NCBI GenBank assembly: GCA_021203205.1 | Contig: JAJQBQ010000050.1 | Location: 1-61,915, forward strand | Source: Lachnospiraceae bacterium | GTDB lineage: Bacteria; Bacillota; Clostridia; Lachnospirales; Lachnospiraceae | Length of the DNA: 61,915 bases | Direction: 5' to 3' | Part shown: piece after piece, positions 54,921 through 61,915 of the stretch | Layout of the letters: every line of letters begins with the position of its first letter | Position numbering within the stretch: position 1 is the stretch's first letter | Position numbers and translations under genes: made by a program | Notes under the pieces: model-generated | What the model was told of the DNA's origin: nothing | The model's database searches: none | Seen by the model: the letters and a program-made list of their open reading frames with translations, nothing else

Positions 54921-56069
54921 TTATTTTTTAATGTTTTCCTCCGAATCCTTCGCCGCAGAAGGAACATCGGAGACATCCTGTTCTTTCTTTCCCTCTTTCC
55001 GCACATTCCAGGATTCTTTTAAGTTTTCCAGCGCCTCCTGATATCTCACGGAAGTAGCGCCCGGGAAGGCTTTCATCAGCCTGCGCCCCCGGGTCTTCTC
55101 ACTCAGAAGCTTCTGATATCTGGCTGCCATGCGATCGTATTCCTCGCGCTTTTTCTGAAGCTCAAGCAGGAACGACTCGGAATATTCGTCCATTTTCCCC
55201 GAAAACTTTTCTTTTCTCGCCGCGGATTCCGCTCTGTACTCTTCCCCCTTTAAAGTCATGCCGGACAGAAATTCATCGGTCTTCTCTTTCATATCCGCGC
55301 GAAGTTCATCGCTCTTTTCCTTCATATCGGTATAAAGCTCTCCGCTCCTCTCCTTCATGTCAGCATAAAACTCTCCGCTCTTTTCCTTCATATCCGCATA
55401 AAGCTCTCCGCTCCTCTCCTTCAGCTCTCCGCTCTTTTCTTTCAGTTCGTCCGCCGACCCCTTTGCGCTGATTGCGCCGGTCGCCACCCGCTCCCCGATC
55501 TCATCCGATAGCCGGTGGATTGCCGCAGCGGTGTCGTCGATCGCTTTGATTCTGCGGTTCAGCTTTAGAATGGTGCTCACCGTATCGCAGATATCCACCG
55601 CCATGGCCGCCGCAAAGACCCAGAATACCACAACGCCGGCCGGTTTCATAAGCCAGGCCACCAGTGTTTCCACCAGCGGATGCACATTTTGCATGATCAG
55701 TACACAGCCAAAGCCCCACATCAATGAAAATTCGAGACAAATATACCCATGCAAATTGAAACGGCGGCCGGAATAATCCCACCACTTGTCGTGAAACACT
55801 TTCTCCAGAACCAGGCCGGTCAGGTATTCCAACAGAGATGTCACGAACGCTCCGCCCAGAAACAGCAGCAGAAAATTGTCGCGCACGGGCGTCAAAAGCA
55901 GCACAACCGCGCCCATGCCCACCCCGTAGATCGGGCAGAGCGGCCCGTTTAAGAACCCGCGGTTTACAAATTTTCCCGTCTTTAACGCCGCGTAAGCCAC
56001 CTCTGTGACCCAACCCAAAAATGCGTAGATAAAAAATATCCAGCCCCATTCATACAGTGATTCCAGCAT
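54921..56069 (-). CDS. CmpB-family membrane protein (putative ABC transporter type IV) with a hendecad coiled coil
   Basis: Residues 1-165 hold four or five membrane segments and the family pattern: WGWIFFIYAFLGWVTEVAYA (N-terminus), NRGFLNGPLCPIYGVG, EYLTGLVLEKVF and WWDYSGRRFNLHGYI. The rest is cytoplasmic and helical. Residues 208-265 contain 7- and 11-residue repeats (ELYADMKEKSG), predicted to form a hendecad coiled coil. A basic tail (TRGRRLMKAF) follows. The molecular role of the family is not established. ATG 56069 follows AAGGAG; the longer upstream frame has no family match. Confidence 0.82.
   Translation of the reverse strand: MLESLYEWGWIFFIYAFLGWVTEVAYAALKTGKFVNRGFLNGPLCPIYGVGMGAVVLLLTPVRDNFLLLFLGGAFVTSLLEYLTGLVLEKVFHDKWWDYSGRRFNLHGYICLEFSLMWGFGCVLIMQNVHPLVETLVAWLMKPAGVVVFWVFAAAMAVDICDTVSTILKLNRRIKAIDDTAAAIHRLSDEIGERVATGAISAKGSADELKEKSGELKERSGELYADMKEKSGEFYADMKERSGELYTDMKEKSDELRADMKEKTDEFLSGMTLKGEEYRAESAARKEKFSGKMDEYSESFLLELQKKREEYDRMAARYQKLLSEKTRGRRLMKAFPGATSVRYQEALENLKESWNVRKEGKKEQDVSDVPSAAKDSEENIKK
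55275..55406 (-). repeat. 33-bp in-frame tandem repeat (four units) in the CmpB-family gene
   Basis: Units encode ELYADMKEKSG, EFYADMKERSG, ELYTDMKEKSD and ELRADMKEKTD, preceded by two 7-residue versions (ELKEKSG, ELKERSG). The 11-residue period favours a right-handed coiled coil. Confidence 0.92.
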
Positions 56070-56268
56070 ATAACCGTCTCTCCTTTCCAAAATCGGCTTT
56101 CCGGCCGTTTTCCCTCTCCAAAACTGATCGTACGTCCTTAATCCCGGTATCCGATGCATGCTGTTACAGGACAACCCCCGGCCAAAGTGCCAAAAAAGGC
56201 AATGCCGGCTGGTCTTTCCCTGAAAGCCATGCATGTTACTATTCACCAAAACTGGAAGCAATGAAACA

Positions 56269-56357
56269 TTGCAAATTGTCAAATTTCTGTCTATAATACC
56301 GCCAACACACAAGGCCTGCTTACCCGGAGAAACACTGTGATTTGACACAGGCAGGCC
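56269..56357 (+). promoter_or_regulatory. Promoter and structured 5' UTR of the lipid kinase gene
   Basis: TTGCAA (56269-56274), 17-bp spacer, perfect TATAAT (56292-56297). The transcript would then form a stem GGCCTGC (56313-56319) with GCAGGCC (56351-56357), enclosing CTGTG/CACAG, and a U-rich stretch follows. This may be an attenuator-like leader. The rest of the 56070-56415 gap shows no gene. Confidence 0.6.
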
Positions 56358-56415
56358 GTCACTGTTGTTTTACTGCCGTTTCCTGAAGACTCAAAAAAAC
56401 AAGGGAGGAATGATC

Positions 56416-57669
56416 ATGATACACTTTATCGTAAATCCATGCGCCGGTTCTTCCAGGGGGATACGCACCTTCCGAAAGCTGGAACCGGAGCTGATCCGAT
56501 ATCATTTATCTTATGACGTTATGTTTACGCAGTATCCCGGGCATGCATCGGAAGCAGCCGAACAGTTCTGCCGAACCCTGACAGCTCCGCAGATCGCCGT
56601 GCTCGGCGGCGACGGAACGATGCACGAGGTACTGGAGGGCATTCGGGCTGCCTGCCCTGCCGGGCACGCGCAGGTTTCTGACAGCGCCAAAGCAGATGCC
56701 AGCACCGAATATGCGTCCGCAGAAGAAACCGTGCCTGTGACGCTCATGTTTCTCCCCTGCGGATCGGGAAATGACTTCGCGCGCGGACTGCACCTGACAA
56801 AAGACCCGGCGGAATTTGCGCGGGCTCTCTCGATATTCTTTTCGGAGAAAACCGAAAGCCGTTCTTTCGGTCATTCCCGTACTGCCGGAAAATTCACAGG
56901 TCGTTCCTGCACCGCCGGAAAGCATTCCGGCCGTACTCACACCTCCGGGAAATATTCCGCCGCTTCTTCCGGCAGCAAAAACCCGCGCGTTCCGTCCCCG
57001 TCCCTGATCCGTCTGCGCTACGGCTGTGGACACACCCAGGGAGTCTCGCAGGGATTTTTTGTGAGCGGCGGCATGGGCTTCGACTCCTCCGTCACAGAGG
57101 CGATCACCATGTCACCTCTGAAAGGTCTCGCGAACCGGCTGCACCTCTCGACCCTCGCCTACCTGCTTCTGGGCATCCGACAGATCCTGACGGAGCCGCA
57201 GGCGCCGGCCCGCATTGTGGTGGATGACCGCAGGCAGTTAAAAACGGATCGACTCTTTTTCCTTTCCGCCCACAAAATGCGCTGTGAGGGCGGCGGATTT
57301 CCCTTTGCGCCGGATGCGGATCCCGCCTCGGATTCCCTGTCCGTCTGCATCTTCTACGGTATGAGCCGTCCGGCCTGCACGTGGGCGCTGTTTCTCTCGC
57401 TGTTTGGTCTTCACCGCTATAAACGCGGGGTCGCACTGTTAAATTGTAAGAAGGTGGAAGTGTTCAGCAAAACCTTCCGCAGCACACACACGGACGGCGA
57501 ACCGCTGGGCTTCACAGATCACGTCTGCTTCACCGCGGGGGAAGGGGCAGGCGGCATCCGCCGGACAGCTTCCGGAATCTCCACTGCAGACAAAAGCGGA
57601 ACGTCTTCTCCCCGCAAAGAAGATACCGCCGACATCCCGATTGATTTTCTTCTGACAGCATGTGAGTAA
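56416..57669 (+). CDS. Diacylglycerol kinase/sphingosine kinase-family lipid kinase (YegS/BmrU type) with insertions
   Basis: Soluble lipid kinase with the DAGK catalytic pattern: HFIVNPCAGSSRG, AVLGGDGTMHEVLEGI, LPCGSGNDFARGL, and a late THTDGEPLG. The usual enzyme has about 300 aa; this has 417 because of an insertion at about 81-107 and a Gly/Ser/Thr/Lys-rich one at 145-195, plus a C-terminal addition. Its lipid substrate is not determined. ATG 56416 follows GGAGG by 7 nt. Cell-envelope lipid turnover is inferred. Confidence 0.88.
   Translation: MIHFIVNPCAGSSRGIRTFRKLEPELIRYHLSYDVMFTQYPGHASEAAEQFCRTLTAPQIAVLGGDGTMHEVLEGIRAACPAGHAQVSDSAKADASTEYASAEETVPVTLMFLPCGSGNDFARGLHLTKDPAEFARALSIFFSEKTESRSFGHSRTAGKFTGRSCTAGKHSGRTHTSGKYSAASSGSKNPRVPSPSLIRLRYGCGHTQGVSQGFFVSGGMGFDSSVTEAITMSPLKGLANRLHLSTLAYLLLGIRQILTEPQAPARIVVDDRRQLKTDRLFFLSAHKMRCEGGGFPFAPDADPASDSLSVCIFYGMSRPACTWALFLSLFGLHRYKRGVALLNCKKVEVFSKTFRSTHTDGEPLGFTDHVCFTAGEGAGGIRRTASGISTADKSGTSSPRKEDTADIPIDFLLTACE
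56881..56970 (+). repeat. 30-bp in-frame tandem repeat (three units) in the lipid kinase gene
   Basis: Units encode TAGKFTGRSC, TAGKHSGRTH and TSGKYSAASS. They sit in the larger insertion and are positively charged. Confidence 0.85.
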
Positions 57670-57683
57670 CGCGAATAAAATCC

Positions 57684-58643
57684 CTATGACGCGTAATCCC
57701 GAATCAGATTCCGGATTTCCACCGCCACGCCGCCCTCCTCGTTGCTTTTCGCTACCCGGTCGGCGGCGCGTTTTACATCCGGCGACGCATTCCCCATGGC
57801 AATACCGATTCCGGCCGCCTGCAGCATGGCGATGTCGTTTCCGCTGTCGCCGAATGCCATGATTTCTTCCCGCCGAATGTCGGCGTGCTCCGCAAACTCC
57901 AGCAGCATGCGGCCCTTTGTCACATCCAAGCGTGTCAGCTCCATGTTTCCCACGCCGCCGGACACAGGCGCAAGCCCGTATTCCTTCGCAATCGCTTCGG
58001 TCTTCTCCCGTCCGAGATAACCTCCGTGGCCATCTCCGGGGAAATTAATTGTCAGCTTGTGGACATGAATTTTCTGTTCCATGAGGTAGTCTGTCAGGTG
58101 ATCCACATATACTCTTGATCTTAAAATATATTCCTTCACCGGCTCCGGAATGTCAAGTTCCATAAACAACTGCCAGCTCCTGACGTCCGCATATGCCTGC
58201 CCGTTGCAGAACGCATCTACGATAATATTTAAATTCCCCAGCTTTCTCATCATGGGATAGATAACTTCATCCTCAAACGGATACTCGGTCAGAAGATTTC
58301 CGGCCCGCGGAATCCTCTTTAAGCTCTCCGGCGTAAGCATATAATCCGCAAGTTTCAGCTGTGCAAGACCGGAAGCCGCGGATGTTTCCTCCGCCTGATC
58401 CTGTGCGGGGACACTATTCTCCGGAATTTCATACAGTGCAGCTCCGTTACAGGTGATCACATGTCGGATTTCCGGAAGATCTTTCAACACACGCATCGCT
58501 CCCGCGTAATGCCTTCCGGTCACCGCAATCACCTGAAAACCCGCGCGCACGGCATCGGCCACCGCCCTGCGGTTCACCTCGGGAAGCGTCTTATTGTCCC
58601 TCAGCAATGTTCCATCCATGTCCAGTGCAATCAACCTTACCAT
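57684..58643 (-). CDS. Cof-type HAD-IIB hydrolase
   Basis: HAD phosphatase of 319 aa. Motif I is LIALDMDGTLL (nucleophile Asp8), motif II VIAVTGRH, and motif III/IV GRMLLEFAEHADIR with MAFGDSGNDIAML. A cap of the IIB type lies between. A short Ala/Glu/Ser insertion (about 90-115) interrupts the region after NGA. Substrates of Cof proteins are sugar phosphates or similar metabolites. ATG 58643 has GGGAGG directly upstream. Confidence 0.92.
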   Translation of the reverse strand: MVRLIALDMDGTLLRDNKTLPEVNRRAVADAVRAGFQVIAVTGRHYAGAMRVLKDLPEIRHVITCNGAALYEIPENSVPAQDQAEETSAASGLAQLKLADYMLTPESLKRIPRAGNLLTEYPFEDEVIYPMMRKLGNLNIIVDAFCNGQAYADVRSWQLFMELDIPEPVKEYILRSRVYVDHLTDYLMEQKIHVHKLTINFPGDGHGGYLGREKTEAIAKEYGLAPVSGGVGNMELTRLDVTKGRMLLEFAEHADIRREEIMAFGDSGNDIAMLQAAGIGIAMGNASPDVKRAADRVAKSNEEGGVAVEIRNLIRDYAS

Positions 58644-58723
58644 TTTCCCTCCCATATACCGATAACATCCTCGTCCCATGCAGGAATCCATGCGAAGCAT
58701 CTGTCCCTGTGCCCTTTTTGCCT

Positions 58724-59341
58724 TCACAGTACTTGGCTTTTACCGAATCTTTTCTTATGAAAACGGTCCCAGAGCACGGAAATCAGCGTCACCAGCCCGA
58801 TCCCCAGAACCATGCCGATGGAGTCAATCATCACATCCCGGAAACTTCCGCTCCTGCCGCTGCGAAAGGTCTGATGCCATTCGTCCGTACAGGCGTAGAA
58901 AAAGCAAAGCATATATGTGACAAAGGCAATAACCAGCCGTATTTTTCCCATTCCGTTTTTCACAGGATTTGCTGCAGCCGCACACTTTTTTTCTTCTGTC
59001 CCGTCATACTCCACTGTTTTTAACCGGGTAGCCGGACTCTTTTTCCGTTGAATATTCGATAAGATCTCCCCCGCATACTCACTCACTGCGAGCGTACCGG
59101 TAATTCCCAGACAGGTGTACAAAAAAACATGCGCACATTTGCGCACAATCAGCTCTGTCATGTCGCGAATTTCCTGCGTCGGCGTCAGATCCAGCACTTC
59201 CTCGACGGTCTCTACGATCGCAACCACCGCGCTGCTTTTTTCGCTTGACGCTTCCGCATTATCATTGGAAAACAGAAAAATAACCACCATCACCGCAATC
59301 CAAAGCGCGGTGAAACATGCCGCTCTCACTCTTCGAATCAT
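58724..59341 (-). CDS. VanZ-family membrane protein
   Basis: Four-helix membrane protein with the VanZ pattern: TELIVRKCAHVFLYTCLG, then YACTDEWHQTFRSGRSGS and DVMIDSIGMVLG. In enterococcal clusters VanZ gives low-level teicoplanin resistance, but chromosomal relatives have unknown roles. A hydrophilic loop (about 105-135) rich in Lys and Ala splits helices 2 and 3. GGAGG lies 10 nt before the ATG. It lies 80 bp before the HAD gene and may be co-transcribed. Confidence 0.92.
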   Translation of the reverse strand: MIRRVRAACFTALWIAVMVVIFLFSNDNAEASSEKSSAVVAIVETVEEVLDLTPTQEIRDMTELIVRKCAHVFLYTCLGITGTLAVSEYAGEILSNIQRKKSPATRLKTVEYDGTEEKKCAAAANPVKNGMGKIRLVIAFVTYMLCFFYACTDEWHQTFRSGRSGSFRDVMIDSIGMVLGIGLVTLISVLWDRFHKKRFGKSQVL

Positions 59342-59496
59342 ATTTTACCAGCCTCCGTTTTCTGCCGGTCGCCATTGTAGCACAGGAAGCAAATTTTTAA
59401 CAGCCCCCGATGAAAAAAGTTTTCCACGAATCCGCACAGAGCAAACGCGGGAAACCGGACGGCAGGCAGACGAATATTCTGTTATTTTCTGCGCAC

Positions 59497-59545
59497 AATA
59501 CTCGCGTACTTTTAGAGTATTAATTTTCATATCCATTGATAGAAT
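59497..59545 (+). promoter_or_regulatory. Promoter and palindrome of the second XRE regulator
   Basis: Inverted repeat AATACTC (59497-59503) and GAGTATT (59515-59521) lies where a -35 would be, upstream of an extended -10 TGATAGAAT (hexamer 59540-59545). The layout resembles that of the 28647-29060 paralogue, although palindrome sequences differ. Confidence 0.55.
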
Positions 59546-59651
59546 CTCTTCACAGTATCTGGCGGTTTGTTTTCCGTCTCCATACCGACGGCGAACCTTC
59601 AGATCATCGAATAGCCCGTTTTGCGGACATATTCAGAAAGGAGGTCATTTC

Positions 59652-59939
59652 ATGACAAATCAGACACCTGCTGACAACACTGTCGCCGACAGACAGCTTT
59701 CCGAGCAGAGCAATCCATCGGATTTCCCGGTAACTTCCATAGATATCGGCAGACGGATTCAGGATTTGCTGGACGCACACCACATGTCCAAGTACCGTCT
59801 CTCAAAACTGACGGGCATCGACCAGACCGCTCTGGCGAACAACATCAGCGGGAAGCATATTCCCACGATCAGCAACATCGAGCGGATGTGTGACGCACTC
59901 GGCATCACGCTTGCGGAATTCTTCTCTGCAGAAAGCTGA
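59652..59939 (+). CDS. XRE-family transcriptional regulator (paralogue of 28647-29060)
   Basis: 95-aa Cro/CI-type protein. The HTH GRRIQDLLDAHHMSKYRLSK, TGIDQTALANNISGKHIPT and IERMCDALGITLAEFF is close to the first paralogue, but the C-terminal tail is missing. The true start is the ATG at 59652 with AAGGAGG upstream; the frame is open further upstream without homology. It is monocistronic, with a strong terminator. Confidence 0.92.
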   Translation: MTNQTPADNTVADRQLSEQSNPSDFPVTSIDIGRRIQDLLDAHHMSKYRLSKLTGIDQTALANNISGKHIPTISNIERMCDALGITLAEFFSAES

Positions 59940-60010
59940 TATTCGGAAAGCTCCGGCTCACAGAAGCAGAGGCGGAGAATACGCCATCGAAGCAGGCACA
60001 AACGATTCGG

Positions 60011-60048
60011 AAAGCCCCCGGGTGCGCGAAAGCAGACCCGGGGGCTTT
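60011..60048. terminator. Bidirectional terminator after the second XRE gene
   Basis: A perfect 13-bp inverted repeat AAAGCCCCCGGGT (60011-60023) and ACCCGGGGGCTTT (60036-60048). T tracts are short on both sides. Rho transcription ends nearby from the other direction; 60049-60199 shows no gene. Confidence 0.85.
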
Positions 60049-60199
60049 CAAAGGGTGGTATTATTCACAGACATCCTTCGTGAGTCGAAAAAAACCTTGC
60101 TGAGCAATGAAGAGAAATCGCTTCGCGATTTGTCTTCCGACGCAGACTTTTCGATTCACTTAAGGCCGACCGTAAATAATAACCGGAGGTGGCAGGGCT

Positions 60200-61915
60200 T
60201 TACAGCCTTGTCACCTTAATTTTTCTTATAAATTCCTGGTTATCTCTGGTCTGGTAGAAGAGGTTCATCACGGTCTCGAGCATATCGTCCTGACGGCTGG
60301 AATTTGACAGCCTGCGGATGATGTCGGATGCCTCGTTTTCCTCCCGTGTCATGATCAGATCTTCCCGTCTGGTGCCGGATTTTAAGAGATCAATTGCCGG
60401 AAAAACACGCCGCTCGCTAAGCTTCCGGTCAAGCACCAGCTCCATATTGCCGGTGCCCTTGAATTCCTCAAAAATCATGTCGTCCATACGGCTGCCTGTC
60501 TCAGTCAGTGCCGTCGCCAGGATCGTGAGGCTTCCGCCTTCCCGGATATTTCTGGCAGCGCCGAAGAATTTTTTCGGCATGTACAAAGCCGCCGGATCCA
60601 GGCCGCCGGAAAGTGTGCGTCCGCTGGGGGCAATCGTCAGGTTATAGGCTCTCGCAAGTCTCGTGATCGAGTCGAGAAGCACCATGACATCTTTCTTCTG
60701 CTCCACCAGACGCTTCGCCCTCTCAATCGTCATCTCGGACACCCGCTTGTGATGTTCTGGCAGCTCGTCAAAAGTCGAGTAGACGACTTCCACATTTTCC
60801 CCCTGGATTGCTTCTTTGATATCGGTCACTTCCTCCGGTCGCTCGTCGATCAGCAGAATGATCAGATGAATATCCGGGTAATTGACAGTGACCGACCGGG
60901 CGATTTCCTTTAAAAGTGTAGTCTTTCCGGCCTTCGGCGGAGATACGATCATGCCGCGCTGCCCTTTTCCCACCGGTGACACGACATCCACGATGCGCAT
61001 GGCAAGATTTCTGCGGCTGGTCTCCAGGTAAATTCTCTCGTTCGGGAAGATCGGCGTCAGATCTTCAAAATGGGTTCTGTGTGCGGTCTCTGCCAGTGAG
61101 GCATTGTTCACCTCCTCCAGAAATGCAAGAGCGCCGAAGCGTTCTCCCTCCCTGCGGACGCGAAGCTTACCCCGCAGAAAATCGCCTGTCTGAAGATTGA
61201 ATTTTCGAATCTGAGACGGGGCGACATAGACATCCTCCTCGCCCGGAAGATAATTGTGACAGCGGATAAATCCGTAGCCGTCCGGCATAATTTCGAGAAT
61301 ACCGCAGGTTTCCTCATCGCTCTCATAGGAAAATGTGCGGGTGCGGCGGGGCGGAGTTTCACCGCTCTCTTTCGTCTCACTCCCGGCCTCCTGCGCGTAG
61401 TCCCCGGCACTCCGGGCAGCCGATTCATCCCCTGCTCCGGCGGATTCGCCCGTCTCTTCCGAACCGCTTTCTTCAAATTCGCCGCCCTCGTAGTCTGCCG
61501 CTTCTTCGTCGGCTTCCTCGGGCTCTTCTTCCGCGGTCGCCGCATAGCTTTTCTGAAGCTCCTCCGCAGGATCCGTATACTCCTGGTGCAGTTCTTCTAC
61601 GGGAGCGTAAACATCCACCTCATCCTCTTTTTCACGGTAGCTTTCCCGGGGACCTTCCTCGATCACGCCGCGCGTCCTGTATTCCGGAGTTCTTCTCTCG
61701 TACTGCCTCCGGGGACGATACGTTCTTTCCGCGGTCCCGTCATTTTCCGAACTTCGGGCATTGTCCGTCCCATACGGTCTTCGGGGGCGCCAGGTTCTTT
61801 CCTGGGGCGCGTCGCCCTCCCGGCTTCCGGTGTTTTCCGCCCCGTAGGTTCTCCGGGGGCGATACGTTCTTTCCGGCGCCGCATCGCTCTCCCGGTTCCC
61901 GGCGGGTTCCTCCCC
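60200..61915 (-). CDS. rho: Transcription termination factor Rho with a large repetitive N-terminal insertion (N-terminus beyond the right edge)
   Basis: RNA-dependent ATPase that ends transcription. The RNA-binding fold has GILEIMPDGYGFIRCHNYL, then DVYVAPSQIRKFNLQTGD. The motor has Walker A PPKAGKTTLLKEIA, LIILLIDERPEEVTD, VLLDSITRLARAYN, and SGGLDPAALYMPKKFFGAAR. Before the RNA-binding fold lies a strongly acidic segment, and before that an Arg-rich one made of 24-residue repeats (ERTYRPRRTYG..). The frame is open to the last base of the window, so the true start lies outside; an internal GTG at 61666 is not needed. Insertions at this site are known in Rho of Actinobacteria and some clostridia. 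Confidence 0.95.
   Translation of the reverse strand, partial: GEEPAGNRESDAAPERTYRPRRTYGAENTGSREGDAPQERTWRPRRPYGTDNARSSENDGTAERTYRPRRQYERRTPEYRTRGVIEEGPRESYREKEDEVDVYAPVEELHQEYTDPAEELQKSYAATAEEEPEEADEEAADYEGGEFEESGSEETGESAGAGDESAARSAGDYAQEAGSETKESGETPPRRTRTFSYESDEETCGILEIMPDGYGFIRCHNYLPGEEDVYVAPSQIRKFNLQTGDFLRGKLRVRREGERFGALAFLEEVNNASLAETAHRTHFEDLTPIFPNERIYLETSRRNLAMRIVDVVSPVGKGQRGMIVSPPKAGKTTLLKEIARSVTVNYPDIHLIILLIDERPEEVTDIKEAIQGENVEVVYSTFDELPEHHKRVSEMTIERAKRLVEQKKDVMVLLDSITRLARAYNLTIAPSGRTLSGGLDPAALYMPKKFFGAARNIREGGSLTILATALTETGSRMDDMIFEEFKGTGNMELVLDRKLSERRVFPAIDLLKSGTRREDLIMTREENEASDIIRRLSNSSRQDDMLETVMNLFYQTRDNQEFIRKIKVTRL
61700..61873 (-). repeat. 72-bp in-frame repeat (2.4 units) in rho
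   Basis: Units begin ERTYRPRRTYG (from 61873), ERTWRPRRPYG (from 61801) and ERTYRPRRQY (from 61729). The second halves are acidic and polar (GSREGD, RSSEND). The alternation of R-rich and acidic blocks resembles RNA-binding disordered regions. Confidence 0.9.

Overview
The window looks like the chromosome of a spore-forming, low-GC-lineage Clostridia member, most likely a Lachnospiraceae-type gut anaerobe. The evidence is the gene content: GPR spore protease, CodY, RNase J, an IreB/RuvX/DUF1292 block, TrmR-U32, short HisG with HisZ, RicA/F-like YlbF protein, and a HisIE with a HisF-like N-terminus. Base composition is moderately GC-rich. Nearly all genes lie on the minus strand, so the segment probably sits on one replichore and is transcribed with replication. 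No phage, IS element, rRNA or CRISPR array was seen.

Layout. 1-6843 is an accessory region. It holds the N-terminal part of a very large secreted beta-helix-like surface protein (cut by the left edge), driven by a strong promoter whose spacer contains eight Gs. It also holds a HipA-like kinase preceded by a duplicated palindromic element, and a small unknown ORF. 6844-8505 is a GH43-like lipoprotein. 8776-12688 carries a UvrD/PcrA-type helicase, gltX and tRNA-Leu(UAG). 12755-18761 is a histidine operon in the order hisZ, an unknown 89-aa gene, hisG, hisD, hisB, hisIE; hisA, hisF, hisH and hisC are not in the window.

18931-28256 holds recU, a DUF362 ferredoxin, lgt, and a block resembling the Bacillus yrzL-yrrK-yrzB-yrrL-yrrM-yrrO neighbourhood (ireB, ruvX, DUF1292, RNase J, ylbF-like, a short MltG-like protein, trmR, U32). 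28647-31480 contains an XRE regulator, tsf, rpsB and a putative small RNA with its own promoter and terminator. 31516-38690 is metF-topA-codY plus a membrane CotH-type kinase. 38846-44614 has a DhuI/DhuD-like uronate pair, tldD/tldE, a nucleotidyltransferase with a truncated HEPN partner, and a PRTase. 45003-46613 has rpsT and gpr. 46876-52678 is the classical pyrH-frr-uppS-cdsA-dxr-rseP cluster, separated here from rpsB-tsf. 52765-61915 contains a structured intergenic element, an orphan CbiL, a TepA-type ClpP, a CmpB-family membrane protein, a lipid kinase, a HAD phosphatase, VanZ, a second XRE regulator and Rho (cut by the right edge).

The most striking points are four. First, the giant surface-protein promoter has the architecture of a slipped-strand phase-variable switch. 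Second, many ordinary housekeeping proteins (CodY, TopA, RNase J, Rho, Lgt, CbiL, GPR, lipid kinase, HisIE) carry in-frame low-complexity or tandem-repeat insertions that their usual homologues lack. Third, HisIE carries an apparently catalytically dead HisF/HisA-like barrel. Fourth, there are two candidate non-coding RNA elements, at 31379-31480 and 52731-52858. All functional calls come from reading motifs; no database search was run.
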